Origin: an uncultured Oscillospiraceae bacterium
GTDB lineage: Bacteria; Bacillota; Clostridia; Oscillospirales; Oscillospiraceae
Direction of reading: 5' to 3'
Length of the DNA: 55,251 nt
NCBI GenBank assembly: GCA_951801655.1
Contig: CATONV010000008.1
Location: 1 to 55,251 of the forward strand
The notes below the pieces were generated by a model. The model did not search any database, was not told the DNA's origin, and saw only the letters and a list, made by a program, of their open reading frames with translations. The position numbers and the translations under genes are program-made. This document shows positions 27,650 to 35,633 of this stretch, piece by piece. The number at the start of each line of letters is the position of its first letter. Positions within the stretch are counted from its first letter, which is position 1.

Positions 27650-28236
27650 GACGGATAATACCAATCTTGGTGCTTGCTCTGCTGCTGACTTCCTGCTCAC
27701 CCCGCAGCGTGGGAAGCAGCAGCAGCTCCAGCCCTGTGGACACTTCGATCGGATCAGATTCTGAACTGAGCAAATCCGCCCCTGCCGTCCAGTTCAACAG
27801 TGAGTTGGGTTGTTCGGTCACCTATGACCCCGAGCTTTTTACGGCAAGGGATTATGAGGATGAGTACCAGAAGCGCATCACGCAGTTTATTGTGGAGTCT
27901 AGCTGGGAAAACGCTGGCTTTACGCTTAACGTCCGGGTAACCCTCCTGGACGCCTCTTCTGTTGAGGAAGCGGTAAATCAAATGTGCGGCTCAATGAACC
28001 TGGACACAGCCCACGAAGTAGGTATCCGTAATGAAGCAATCCGTGAGGAAGTGACATTCGGCTCTGGAGACTACTCCGCAACCCACTTGGCTTATAACGA
28101 ACAGTACGCTGTCGGAGAGATTTATGTGACGGAACAAAGCGGCAATGTATTTTCGGTGGAAATTTCCAGTTATTATCAGCCTTCTGAGGAGCTGCTTGCA
28201 AGCGCGTACGCAATATTGGATTCTGTGACATTTTAA
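27646..28236 (+). CDS. putative lipoprotein inside the lysine operon
   Basis: A 196-residue exported protein with a clear lipobox: hydrophobic segment IIPILVLALLL followed by TSC (Cys16), then a Ser-rich linker (20-32) and a soluble domain (about 45-196) of unknown type containing SVTYDPELFTARDYEDEY and EIYVTEQSGNVFSVEISSYY. Its start overlaps the asd stop by ATGA, so translation is coupled, and dapA follows after 24 bases. I do not recognise the domain. Its presence between asd and dapA is unusual and hints at a surface role tied to wall precursor or lysine supply (inference). Confidence 0.85.
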   Translation: MRRIIPILVLALLLTSCSPRSVGSSSSSSPVDTSIGSDSELSKSAPAVQFNSELGCSVTYDPELFTARDYEDEYQKRITQFIVESSWENAGFTLNVRVTLLDASSVEEAVNQMCGSMNLDTAHEVGIRNEAIREEVTFGSGDYSATHLAYNEQYAVGEIYVTEQSGNVFSVEISSYYQPSEELLASAYAILDSVTF

Positions 28237-28260
28237 ATTTTTTGGAAAGGATGCTTTCTT

Positions 28261-29148
28261 ATGAGAACTCCCGTCTTCACTGGCTCCTGCCCCGCTCTTG
28301 TCACCCCCTTTGACGACCACGGCACCATCAACTACGACGCCTTCGGCAAGCTGATCGACGACCAGATTGAGGCTGGGGTGGACGCGGTATGCGTCTGCGG
28401 CACCACCGGCGAGTCGGCCACCATGTCCATCCGGGAGCACATCGCCGCCGTGGAGTTCTGCGTCAAGCGGGTGGACCACCGGGTCAAGGTGATTGCCGGC
28501 GCGGGGAGCAACGACACCTCCGCCGCCGTCTACCTGTCTCAGCACGCCCAGGACTCCGGCGCGGACGCCCTGCTTCACATCACCCCCTACTACAACAAGG
28601 CCAGCCAGACCGGCCTCATCAAGCACTACGAGTACATTGCCGACCGTACCGAACTGCCCATCATCCTCTACAACGTGCCCGGCCGTACCGGCGTGTCCTT
28701 TACCGCCGACACCTACCAGGTGCTGTCTCAAAATGAGAAGATCAACGGCGTGAAGGAGGCCAGCGGCAACTTCTCCCTGCTGGCCCACACCCGCTATCTC
28801 TGCCCCGACGACTTCTACATCTGGTCGGGCAACGACGACCAGGTGGTGCCTATGATGGCCCTGGGGGCCAAGGGCGTGATCTCGGTGGCCTCCAACATTA
28901 TTCCCCAGGTCATGGTGGAGATGAGCCACCTGTGTCTGGACAACGACTTCGCCGCGGCTTCTCGTCTCCAGATCAAATATATGGACCTGATCGACACTTT
29001 GTTCTGTGAGGTCAACCCCATCCCCATCAAGGCGGCCATGAACCTGATGGGGATGGAGGCCGGCCCCCTGCGTCTGCCCCTGTGCGATATCTCCGACAAG
29101 AACCTGGCTGTCCTGCGCGCCTCTATGGAGAGGATGGGTCTGCTGTAA
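28261..29148 (+). CDS. dapA: 4-hydroxy-tetrahydrodipicolinate synthase
   Basis: Condenses pyruvate with aspartate semialdehyde in the diaminopimelate/lysine pathway. The 295 residues form a TIM barrel with the family signatures VCGTTGESATMS, the tyrosine region ITPYYNKASQTG, LYNVPGRTG and the Schiff-base lysine in NGVKEASGN. GGAAAGGATG precedes the start. It is the third gene of the operon and also feeds dipicolinate for spores. Confidence 0.97.
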   Translation: MRTPVFTGSCPALVTPFDDHGTINYDAFGKLIDDQIEAGVDAVCVCGTTGESATMSIREHIAAVEFCVKRVDHRVKVIAGAGSNDTSAAVYLSQHAQDSGADALLHITPYYNKASQTGLIKHYEYIADRTELPIILYNVPGRTGVSFTADTYQVLSQNEKINGVKEASGNFSLLAHTRYLCPDDFYIWSGNDDQVVPMMALGAKGVISVASNIIPQVMVEMSHLCLDNDFAAASRLQIKYMDLIDTLFCEVNPIPIKAAMNLMGMEAGPLRLPLCDISDKNLAVLRASMERMGLL

Positions 29149-29159
29149 ATTTATAATAC

Positions 29160-29181
29160 GGCGCGCCGGGGTCGTCGCGCC
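29160..29181. repeat. GC-rich palindrome between dapA and dapB
   Basis: GGCGCG (29160-29165) and CGCGCC (29176-29181) flank a 10-base GC-rich centre and TACGG occurs on both sides. It is 11 bases after dapA and has no T run. The form is that of REP-like intergenic palindromes, but I see no second copy in this window. Confidence 0.4.
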
Positions 29182-29201
29182 CTACGGAAGGAACAAAAAT
29201 C

Positions 29202-29957
29202 ATGCTGAAGATAATCATTTCCGGCTGCAACGGCCACATGGGCCGTGTGGTGGAGGCCCTGTGCGCCAACGATCCCGCCGTGGAGGTGTGCGCCGGCTTC
29301 GATGTGTTGGGCACCTCCGACCGGGACTTTCCTGTCTACACCTCCCCCACCCAGTTTACCGGTGAGGCCGACGTGGTAATCGATTTCTCCTCCCCCGCCG
29401 CCCTGAACGGTCTGCTGGAGTTTGCCAGAACTCGACACGTCCCCTTGATACTGGCCACTACCGGCTACTCCCCGGAGCAGGTGGCCCAGGTGGGAGCCAC
29501 CGCTATACAGGTGCCCATCTTCCGCTCCGCCAATATGTCTTTGGGCATTAACGTACTGCTGGAACTGGTGAAGAAGGCCGCCTCCGTCCTGGGAGACAGC
29601 TACGACATAGAGATCGTGGAGCGCCACCACCGGCGGAAGGTGGACGCCCCCTCTGGCACCGCTCTGATGATCGCCGACGCGGCGGTGGAGGGCTGCGGCC
29701 ACGAGACGCAGTACGTCTACGAGCGCCACTCCACCCGCCGCCCCCGGGACAAGAAGGAGATCGGCATCTCCGCCGTTCGTGGCGGCACCATTGTTGGTGA
29801 GCACGAGATCATCTTCGCCGGACACGATGAGATCATGGAGATCAAGCACACCGCCCTCTCCCGGGAGATCTTCGCCCAAGGGGCAATCGCCGCCGCCAAA
29901 TTCATCGCCGGCGTGGAAAAGCCGGGATTGTATGACATGAGCTATTTAGTTAAATAA
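29202..29957 (+). CDS. dapB: 4-hydroxy-tetrahydrodipicolinate reductase
   Basis: Second diaminopimelate-pathway enzyme, NAD(P)H-dependent. The 251-residue length is normal. Marks: IIISGCNGHMGRVV nucleotide-binding loop, ATTGYSPEQ, IVERHHRRKVDAPSGTAL with the substrate-binding and catalytic HH-R-K set, and ISAVRGGTIVGEHEIIF. AAGGAAC precedes the ATG. A strong terminator follows directly and ends the operon. Confidence 0.97.
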   Translation: MLKIIISGCNGHMGRVVEALCANDPAVEVCAGFDVLGTSDRDFPVYTSPTQFTGEADVVIDFSSPAALNGLLEFARTRHVPLILATTGYSPEQVAQVGATAIQVPIFRSANMSLGINVLLELVKKAASVLGDSYDIEIVERHHRRKVDAPSGTALMIADAAVEGCGHETQYVYERHSTRRPRDKKEIGISAVRGGTIVGEHEIIFAGHDEIMEIKHTALSREIFAQGAIAAAKFIAGVEKPGLYDMSYLVK

Positions 29958-29998
29958 GTGAAAACGCCTCTGTTTTATGAAGCAGAGGCGCTTTTCAC
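29958..29998 (+). terminator. terminator of the asd-dapB operon
   Basis: CGCCTCTG (29965-29972) pairs with CAGAGGCG (29983-29990), extended by GTGAAAA / CTTTTCAC with one bulge. It begins directly after the dapB stop. Confidence 0.88.
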
Positions 29999-30015
29999 AT
30001 AAAAAGGAGTTTACT

Positions 30016-30222
30016 ATGACCGCCTGCCCATTCTGCGGAGAAGGTCCCATATATCAAGCAGTTGTAAAAGAAAACCAGGAGACAATCTATATCTGTGCGG
30101 AATGTGATACTGTATGGAGGCGTTCAGGAGAAAACTTTGAACTTACAAATTATACAAGCTATATGCGCAGGCTTGGAAAAGGCCCGCTATGGGATGAGCT
30201 AGAATTAATTTCTGTGGCGTAG
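30016..30222 (+). CDS. small zinc-ribbon protein, 68 aa
   Basis: A soluble protein with CPFCGE (residues 4-9) and CAEC (near 30-33), two CxxC pairs that should bind one zinc ion. The rest, including SYMRRLGKGPLWDEL, is not recognised. The ATG at 30016 follows AAAGGAG by five bases. It lies just after the dap operon terminator and before the ankyrin gene. Confidence 0.78.
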   Translation: MTACPFCGEGPIYQAVVKENQETIYICAECDTVWRRSGENFELTNYTSYMRRLGKGPLWDELELISVA

Positions 30223-30281
30223 AAATGAAAGAACTATATTTGCTTTTCCGATAAAACCTTCCACACAGGGGGCAGCAGAAA

Positions 30282-31172
30282 ATGAATAAACCGTTTAAGG
30301 ACATTGTACACGATATGGATATGGACGATGGTTCCTTGCTCTACGCCTGTCATGTCAACGACATGAGTCTGATCCAGGAGCGTATCAAGGGTGCAAAGCA
30401 GAAGCAGCTGAAACAGCGCCATGACAATATCGGCCTGCCGCTTCACGCCGCCGCAGTCAATGAAAACTATAAAGCAGTTGAGCTTCTGCTGTCTCAGGGA
30501 GCTGACTTGAGCTGGCGTAATCTTGTGGACAACAATGCTATGCTTCACTGTGTTGTCAATGGTAAGCTGAGGATGGCAAAGTACCTCATCGAGAGGGGAA
30601 CCGATGTCAATGCACAGGGCAGTCACCGGTATACCGCACTGCATTATTTGATGTTTCGCACTTCCTGGAACAAAGATTTTGCGGAATATTTATTGCAAAA
30701 GGGTGCTGACATAAATTCATTTGCCTGGGATAAAGAGCGGCCCATTATGACAGCGGCTGGGTATGGCTGTATGGAGGGTCTGCAATTCCTGCTGGACCAC
30801 GGCGCAAATACTGACCGGCTCCCCTTGGCCTGTGGTTGGGCTCTATCCGCAGGGCGTACAGAGATTACCCGTTTTCTTTTTGAGCGGGGTATTACGCCAG
30901 AAGAGATTATTGCTCAGGGGCAGGGAATCGAAAAAGGCTGTATCCACCGTGCCGCAACCAGCTTCGGCGTATGGAAAGAAAATATTCCTATGGTTGAACT
31001 CTTGTGTCAATATGTGGATGTAAAAAAATCTCCTAAGCGCCAAACAATGATCATGGGTGAAGCTACCAAACTAAGCCCGCTGGACTATGCCAAAGAGCTT
31101 TTCGCCCAAAATCCACAATATACATACCTCCAGAAGCACATTGAGGTTATGGAGCAAAATTGTACTAGATAA
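30282..31172 (+). CDS. ankyrin-repeat protein
   Basis: A 296-residue cytoplasmic protein with at least five ankyrin repeats (about residues 20-210): examples are LPLHAAAVNENYKAVELLLSQGADL, ALHYLMFR...FAEYLLQKGADIN and MTAAGYGCMEGLQFLLDHGAN. The C-terminal 90 residues are less repetitive. Ankyrin repeats mediate protein-protein contact; no enzymatic domain is present. AGGGGG precedes the start. The partner is unknown. Confidence 0.9.
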   Translation: MNKPFKDIVHDMDMDDGSLLYACHVNDMSLIQERIKGAKQKQLKQRHDNIGLPLHAAAVNENYKAVELLLSQGADLSWRNLVDNNAMLHCVVNGKLRMAKYLIERGTDVNAQGSHRYTALHYLMFRTSWNKDFAEYLLQKGADINSFAWDKERPIMTAAGYGCMEGLQFLLDHGANTDRLPLACGWALSAGRTEITRFLFERGITPEEIIAQGQGIEKGCIHRAATSFGVWKENIPMVELLCQYVDVKKSPKRQTMIMGEATKLSPLDYAKELFAQNPQYTYLQKHIEVMEQNCTR

Positions 31173-31243
31173 GCAGAACTCTACGGAGAGGCGATTGCTT
31201 TTTTCTCAAAGACCTGTTACCCTGCTTTCAGGAGGTGGGACAC

Positions 31244-31831
31244 ATGGACCAAGTGAAAACCGGCAGGCTCATCCGGACCCTGCGCGCCCAAAAGGGGCTG
31301 ACACAAAAGAAACTGGCTGAGGCCATCGGCGTGGGTGACAAAGCGGTCAGTAAGTGGGAGAGGGGCCTGGGGTGCCCGGATGTGTCCCTTCTTCCGGAAC
31401 TATCAAGGGTTTTAGGCGTCGGGCTGGAGGCCCTTCTCTCTGGACAGCTGGACGCCAACGACCAGGAAAGAGGCAATATGAAAAAACTGAAATTTTATGT
31501 CTGCCCCGACTGTGGCAACCTGATAACCGCCGCAACAGGGGCGGGGGTCTCCTGCTGCGGGAAGACGTTGCTCCCGCTGGAGTCTCAAAAGGCGGGGGAC
31601 ATGGACAAGCTGTCAGTGGAAAAAGTGGATGACAGCTGGTGGTTTATCTCCTCCCCGCACCCAATGACCAAGGAGCACTTCGTCTCCTTCGTGGCCCTGC
31701 TCACCGGAGATACGCTGTTCCTCCGTCGTCTTTACCCCGAGTGGGACCTGCAAACCCGCATTCCCTGCTTTGGCCACGGAATTCTGCTGTGGTACTGTAC
31801 CCGGCACGGGCTGTTCCAACAAATCATTTAA
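31244..31831 (+). CDS. XRE regulator fused to desulfoferrodoxin-like domain
   Basis: A 195-residue fusion. Residues 5-60 are an XRE helix-turn-helix (LIRTLRAQKGLTQKKLAEAIGVGDKAVSKWERG). Residues 82-110 contain CPDCGN...CCG, as in the rubredoxin-type N-terminal domain of desulfoferrodoxin, and the end has HPMTKEHF and CTRHG, matching four of the ligands of the superoxide reductase iron centre. The first histidine (usually in HVPV) and the nearby lysine seem missing, so it may be a redox or metal sensor and not an active reductase (inference). The ATG at 31244 follows AGGAGGTG. tcdA follows after 21 bases. Confidence 0.8.
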   Translation: MDQVKTGRLIRTLRAQKGLTQKKLAEAIGVGDKAVSKWERGLGCPDVSLLPELSRVLGVGLEALLSGQLDANDQERGNMKKLKFYVCPDCGNLITAATGAGVSCCGKTLLPLESQKAGDMDKLSVEKVDDSWWFISSPHPMTKEHFVSFVALLTGDTLFLRRLYPEWDLQTRIPCFGHGILLWYCTRHGLFQQII

Positions 31832-31852
31832 TCTGTAAAGGAGGACGGACAC

Positions 31853-32596
31853 ATGCCAGACCAGTTTACCCGTACCCGCCTGCTCATTGGGGACGAGTCC
31901 CTGGAGAAGCTGAAAAAGGCCAGGGTAGCCGTCTTCGGTGTGGGGGGCGTAGGCGGCTATGCCGTTGAGGCGCTGGCGCGGTCAGGTGTAGGTACTTTAC
32001 ATCTCTACGACGATGATACCGTTTCCGAGAGCAACCTGAACCGGCAGATAGCCGCCCTTCACTCCACTCTGGGCCAGCCTAAGGCAGAGGTGATGGCCCG
32101 GCGGGTACGGGACATCAACCCGGAATGTCAGGCGGAGGCTTTTCGGCTGTTTTATCTTCCTCAGAATGCGGATAAGGTTGATTTGTCCCAATACGACTAC
32201 GTGGTGGACTGCATCGACACGGTAACCGCTAAGCTGGAGCTTGTGACAAGGTGTAATACCTTACAGGTGAAGATTATATCTGCCATGGGTACCGGCAATA
32301 AATTTGACCCCTCTGCCCTGGCCGTCACCGATATCTCCAAGACCCAGGGCTGTCCGCTGGCCCGCACCATGCGCAAGGAACTGCGCAAACGGGGGATCAA
32401 CCACCTCAAGGTGGTTTACTCCACTGAGACGCCAGTCTCTCCCTCGTACTCTGCGGATTTTGAGCCGCCGGGGACCACCGACACCCGCCCCGGCTCCAAC
32501 GCCCGGCGGGATACGCCCGGTTCCACGCCCTTTGTCCCCGCTGCCGCCGGCCTGCTGCTGGCCTCAGTGGTTGTCCGGGAGCTGGGCATATTTTAA
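31853..32596 (+). CDS. tcdA: tRNA threonylcarbamoyladenosine dehydratase
   Basis: An E1-like ATP-dependent enzyme that cyclises t6A-37 in tRNA. The 247-residue length fits. Marks: the GVGGVGGYAVEALARSG nucleotide-binding loop (about 29-45), DDDTVSESNLNRQ, VDCIDTVTAKLEL and SAMGTGNKFDP. AAGGAGG precedes the start. The proposed catalytic Cys lies in KTQGCPLAR. A terminator follows after six bases. Confidence 0.94.
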   Translation: MPDQFTRTRLLIGDESLEKLKKARVAVFGVGGVGGYAVEALARSGVGTLHLYDDDTVSESNLNRQIAALHSTLGQPKAEVMARRVRDINPECQAEAFRLFYLPQNADKVDLSQYDYVVDCIDTVTAKLELVTRCNTLQVKIISAMGTGNKFDPSALAVTDISKTQGCPLARTMRKELRKRGINHLKVVYSTETPVSPSYSADFEPPGTTDTRPGSNARRDTPGSTPFVPAAAGLLLASVVVRELGIF

Positions 32597-32602
32597 GACA
32601 AC

Positions 32603-32640
32603 ACAGTGCCGACCCGTTGGGCCGGCACTGTTTGTATTTT
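32603..32640 (+). terminator. terminator after tcdA
   Basis: ACAGTGCCG (from 32603) pairs with CGGCACTGT (to 32631), with CCC/GGG inside and one A-C mismatch, followed by TTGTATTTTTTG. Confidence 0.85.
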
Positions 32641-32661
32641 TTGAAGCATTTTAGGTATACT
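32632..32661 (+). promoter_or_regulatory. possible promoter of the Cys-rich mini-gene
   Basis: TTGTAT (32632-32637), 18-base spacer, TATACT (32656-32661), partly inside the terminator tail of tcdA. It is 64 bases upstream of the 59-residue ORF. Confidence 0.5.
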
Positions 32662-32725
32662 AGAAGAAAAACATATATTTTTCTTATCTATTAATAGAGA
32701 ACAGAATAGCAAGGAGGGATCAGCT

Positions 32726-32905
32726 ATGAGTCTCATCGCCTGCACCGACCCCTGCGTATACCAGAAGGACGGCTACTGTTCGTTGTCCCGGGCCGCCTCC
32801 GCCGGAGAAACAGGGCAGTCCAGGTGCGTCAACTTTGTTCCGGTCCGACCATCAAAGCAGGGCAGCCATCGCCTCGCGAATGTTGGACACCCGGATCAGC
32901 TCTAA
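32726..32905 (+). CDS. Cys-rich mini-protein, 59 aa
   Basis: A short ORF with an excellent AAGGAGGG site eight bases before its ATG. It reads MSLIACTDPCVYQKDGYCSL, then a Cys at about 37, so four Cys in the first 37 residues. The start resembles short Clostridial proteins of the same opening pattern (CTxPCxYQxDGYC) with no known role. The C-terminal third overlaps the 3' end of radA on the other strand by 54 bases, so the tail may be specific to this strain. Confidence 0.7.
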   Translation: MSLIACTDPCVYQKDGYCSLSRAASAGETGQSRCVNFVPVRPSKQGSHRLANVGHPDQL

Positions 32906-34222
32906 GCCCTCGGGGGCACTCAGCTTCCCCTGTGTGCGCTTTGGAACCATGCACTTTGTAAATCCTAAACGCTTTACTTCAGCCAGCCGCTGCCCCAGGG
33001 CGCTGGCCGCCCGCAGCTCGCCGGTGAGACCCACCTCTCCGACGGCGGTCAGATCGTTGGGGACGGGCTTGTCCCGAAAGCTGGAGGCCAGCGCCAAAAT
33101 GGTGGCCAAGTCGGCGGCGGGCTCCTCTAAATACAGCCCGCCGATAACATTCAAGTAAGCGTCACAGCCGCCTATCATCAGTCCGCCCCGCTTTTCCAGC
33201 ACGGCCAGCAGGAGAATGGACCGGCTGTAGTCAAATCCGTTGCTCACCCGGCGGGGGGTTCCTAAACTGGAAGGCACCACGAGGGCCTGAATTTCTGCAA
33301 GGACAGGCCGCGCCCCCTCCATCACACAGGTGACACAGGTGCCGGGGGCTCCGGTGGGCCTGCCGGCCAGCATGGCCTCAGACGGGTTGGGTACCTCGGT
33401 GAGTCCGCCCTCCTCCATCTCGAAAACGCCAATTTCGTTGGTGGCTCCAAAACGATTTTTTGCCGCCCGGAGGATGCGGTAGGCCATGTGCCTCTCTCCC
33501 TCGAAGTAGAGGACGCAGTCCACCATATGCTCCAGTACCTTGGGTCCGGCAATGGAGCCCTCCTTGTTCACGTGGCCGATGACAAAAACGGTGATATTCT
33601 CCCCCTTGGCCAGCTGCATCAGTGTTAAGGTACATTCCTTTACCTGGCTTACGCTGCCTGGAGCAGAGGTCACATCCCCGTGGTAAAGTGTCTGGATGGA
33701 GTCCACAATGAGCACATCGGGCTGGAGCTGGTGAACGGCGTCTGTCAGATTTTCCAGATTGGTTTCGGCCAGCAGATACAGCCCCTCGCCCCACACCCGC
33801 AGACGCTCCGCACGGAGCTTGATCTGCCTCTCCGATTCCTCGCCGGATACATACAGCACCTTGGCGAAACGGCACAGATTGTCGCAGATTTGAAGCATTA
33901 GGGTGGACTTGCCGATGCCCGGCGCCCCCCCTACCAACACCAGAGAACCCCTTACCGCTCCTCCGCCCAGTACCCGGTCCAGCTCCCCCATGCCGGTAGC
34001 GAAGCGCAGCTCATCAGTGGTCTCCACCTCTCTCATGGGGCGAGGGCGGCTGACTGCCACCCCGGTCACGGATCCCCCCTTGATTGGAGAGGACCGCTTG
34101 GCGGGCTTCTCCGCCGGCTGCTCCACAATGGTGTTCCAGGCCCGGCACGCCGGGCACTGTCCCGCCCACTTGGGCAGCTCGTTGCCGCACTCGGTGCAGT
34201 AAAATAAGGTTCTAGCCTTCAT
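32852..34222 (-). CDS. radA: DNA repair protein RadA/Sms
   Basis: Helps process recombination intermediates as a RecA-like branch-migration helicase. The 456 residues contain the N-terminal zinc finger (CTECGNELPKWAGQCPAC), the Walker A loop VGGAPGIGKSTL (near 100), the RadA-specific KNRFG motif (AAKNRFGATNE) and a C-terminal Lon-like domain. GGAGAAGG precedes the start. Its own promoter is at 34252-34280. In Bacillus and relatives radA lies next to disA; here the neighbour is cwlD instead. Confidence 0.96.
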   Translation of the reverse strand: MKARTLFYCTECGNELPKWAGQCPACRAWNTIVEQPAEKPAKRSSPIKGGSVTGVAVSRPRPMREVETTDELRFATGMGELDRVLGGGAVRGSLVLVGGAPGIGKSTLMLQICDNLCRFAKVLYVSGEESERQIKLRAERLRVWGEGLYLLAETNLENLTDAVHQLQPDVLIVDSIQTLYHGDVTSAPGSVSQVKECTLTLMQLAKGENITVFVIGHVNKEGSIAGPKVLEHMVDCVLYFEGERHMAYRILRAAKNRFGATNEIGVFEMEEGGLTEVPNPSEAMLAGRPTGAPGTCVTCVMEGARPVLAEIQALVVPSSLGTPRRVSNGFDYSRSILLLAVLEKRGGLMIGGCDAYLNVIGGLYLEEPAADLATILALASSFRDKPVPNDLTAVGEVGLTGELRAASALGQRLAEVKRLGFTKCMVPKRTQGKLSAPEGLELIRVSNIREAMAALL

Positions 34223-34251
34223 AGTTCCTTCTCCTTTGTGAATATGGGACC

Positions 34252-34280
34252 ATTGTAGCAGATTTGGAAGGCGTTGTAAA
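34252..34280 (-). promoter_or_regulatory. radA promoter
   Basis: On the minus strand TTTACA (34280-34275), 17-base spacer, TACAAT (34257-34252), between the cwlD stop and the radA start. Confidence 0.8.
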
Positions 34281-34285
34281 TCCTC

Positions 34286-34987
34286 TCAGCTGTTTGATGT
34301 CAGCCAGGCGGCGGCAACCACGGCGGACAGCTTGCGCTGGTAGTCCTCGTCCCGAAGCATAGCCTCCTCTCCGGGGTTGGTGAGAAAACCGCACTCAATG
34401 AGGACGGCGGGACAGGTAATGTGGTTCATAATGTAGACGCTGTCGGGGATCCGCTTCACCGCCCTCTCGTTATCCGGCTGGAGGGCGGCTTTTATGCTGT
34501 TCTGAAAGTGTTCCGCCAGAGACTGAGACCCCTCAGTCGGGGCATAGAAGACGTGGGCGCCGTGATAGCGGCTGCCAGGATAGGTATTCTGGTGGATACT
34601 GAGAAGGGTTCCCCCCTCCACCTCTTCAATGGCCGCTACCCGGTTTTTCAGGTCAGATCGCTTCTTTTCCCGCAGAGTGTTGGCGCTGTCATCATGAAGG
34701 GAGACATCTGTCTCCCGCAGCACAACTGGATCCACCCCGTAGAGGCCCAGTATATCCCGCAGCTTGAGTACGATGGACAGGTTGATTTGACTCTCTGGAA
34801 CTCCCGTAATGGACACCGCCCCCCCGTCCTCGCCTCCATGACCTGCGTCCAGAATCAGCGGCGCTGTCCGGCGCAGCACGTCCATCTCCATGGCGGGTTC
34901 CACCAGACTGTTCAGCCGTCCCAGGGCCAGGGCCAGCAGCATAACCGTACCCAAAAGCGCCCCTGCCAGGAGAATACCCTTTTTCAA
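34286..34987 (-). CDS. cwlD: N-acetylmuramoyl-L-alanine amidase, CwlD-type
   Basis: A 233-residue exported amidase, in Bacillus needed to make muramic lactam in spore cortex. An N-terminal membrane anchor / signal (LLAGALLGTVMLLALALG, about 5-25) precedes the Amidase_3 domain with zinc ligands in ILDAGHGGEDGG, the glutamate in EVEGGTLLSIHQN and CGFLTNPGEE. The TTG at 34987 is favoured by GGAGGAGG eight bases upstream; a GTG at 34996 is directly inside that site. Gene context: divergent from the cotJ operon. Confidence 0.9.
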   Translation of the reverse strand: MKKGILLAGALLGTVMLLALALGRLNSLVEPAMEMDVLRRTAPLILDAGHGGEDGGAVSITGVPESQINLSIVLKLRDILGLYGVDPVVLRETDVSLHDDSANTLREKKRSDLKNRVAAIEEVEGGTLLSIHQNTYPGSRYHGAHVFYAPTEGSQSLAEHFQNSIKAALQPDNERAVKRIPDSVYIMNHITCPAVLIECGFLTNPGEEAMLRDEDYQRKLSAVVAAAWLTSNS

Positions 34988-35132
34988 TACGACCACCTCC
35001 TCCCTATCCTATGGGACCCGGTCGCCTGGTATGCGTGTACCCATTAGAGAGCGGCCTCATAGAATGGTCTGAGGGGGACGCTTGCTCTCCCCGCACTCGT
35101 CCTCCTTGATTGAATGAAGGAGGGATTTTCCC

Positions 35133-35633
35133 TTGTTTATGGAGAACAACAACAGCTCTCGGCCTGCCTCCGGCGCCCCGAACGGAGTACAGGCAGCCCA
35201 GGCCGGCTGTCCGGATACCAACGGAACGCTCCCGTCCTGCGCGGGTTTGGCTGTGCCCTACGTGCCCTTTCAGCAGAACAATCCGCAAAAATACGCCCAG
35301 TCTGAGGCGTTGAGCAACGGCACCCTGTTCCCGGGACTGAATCTGCCCTTCCACCTGGCGGTGGAAGGCTCCGCACTGCCCGCTACCCCCCTGGCTGAAC
35401 TCCAGGCGCTGGAGTTCGTGGTACTGGAACTGAGTCTTTACCTGGACACCCACAGGGATGACACCGAGGCCTTTAACTTATTCAAGCAATTCTCCGCTAT
35501 GGAGAAAGCGGCCAGAGCAGCCTATGAGTCCAAATATGGCCCCATCACTAGGGAGGCCTCCGCCGCAGGCAGCAGCTATCAGTGGCTGTCTGAGCCCTGG
35601 CCCTGGAATTTTGCGCAGAATGAGGTGAAATAA
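35133..35633 (+). CDS. CotJA-CotJB fusion, spore coat
   Basis: A 166-residue protein that joins two normally separate coat proteins. Residues about 35-75 carry the CotJA pattern (LAVPYVPFQ, then SNGTLFPGLNLPF), and residues about 86-160 the CotJB pattern (LEFVVLELSLYLDTHRDDTEAF, YESKYGPI, EPWPW). The TTG at 35133 has AGGAGG eight bases upstream; ATG at 35139 is an alternative. The next gene starts immediately after the stop. A sigma-E-like -10 (CATAGAAT, 35058-35065) is present but the -35 is poor. Confidence 0.82.
   Translation: MFMENNNSSRPASGAPNGVQAAQAGCPDTNGTLPSCAGLAVPYVPFQQNNPQKYAQSEALSNGTLFPGLNLPFHLAVEGSALPATPLAELQALEFVVLELSLYLDTHRDDTEAFNLFKQFSAMEKAARAAYESKYGPITREASAAGSSYQWLSEPWPWNFAQNEVK

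Noticed and set aside
26513-27700. Minus-strand 395-codon frame
   Set aside because: Antisense of asd, whose motifs are unambiguous.
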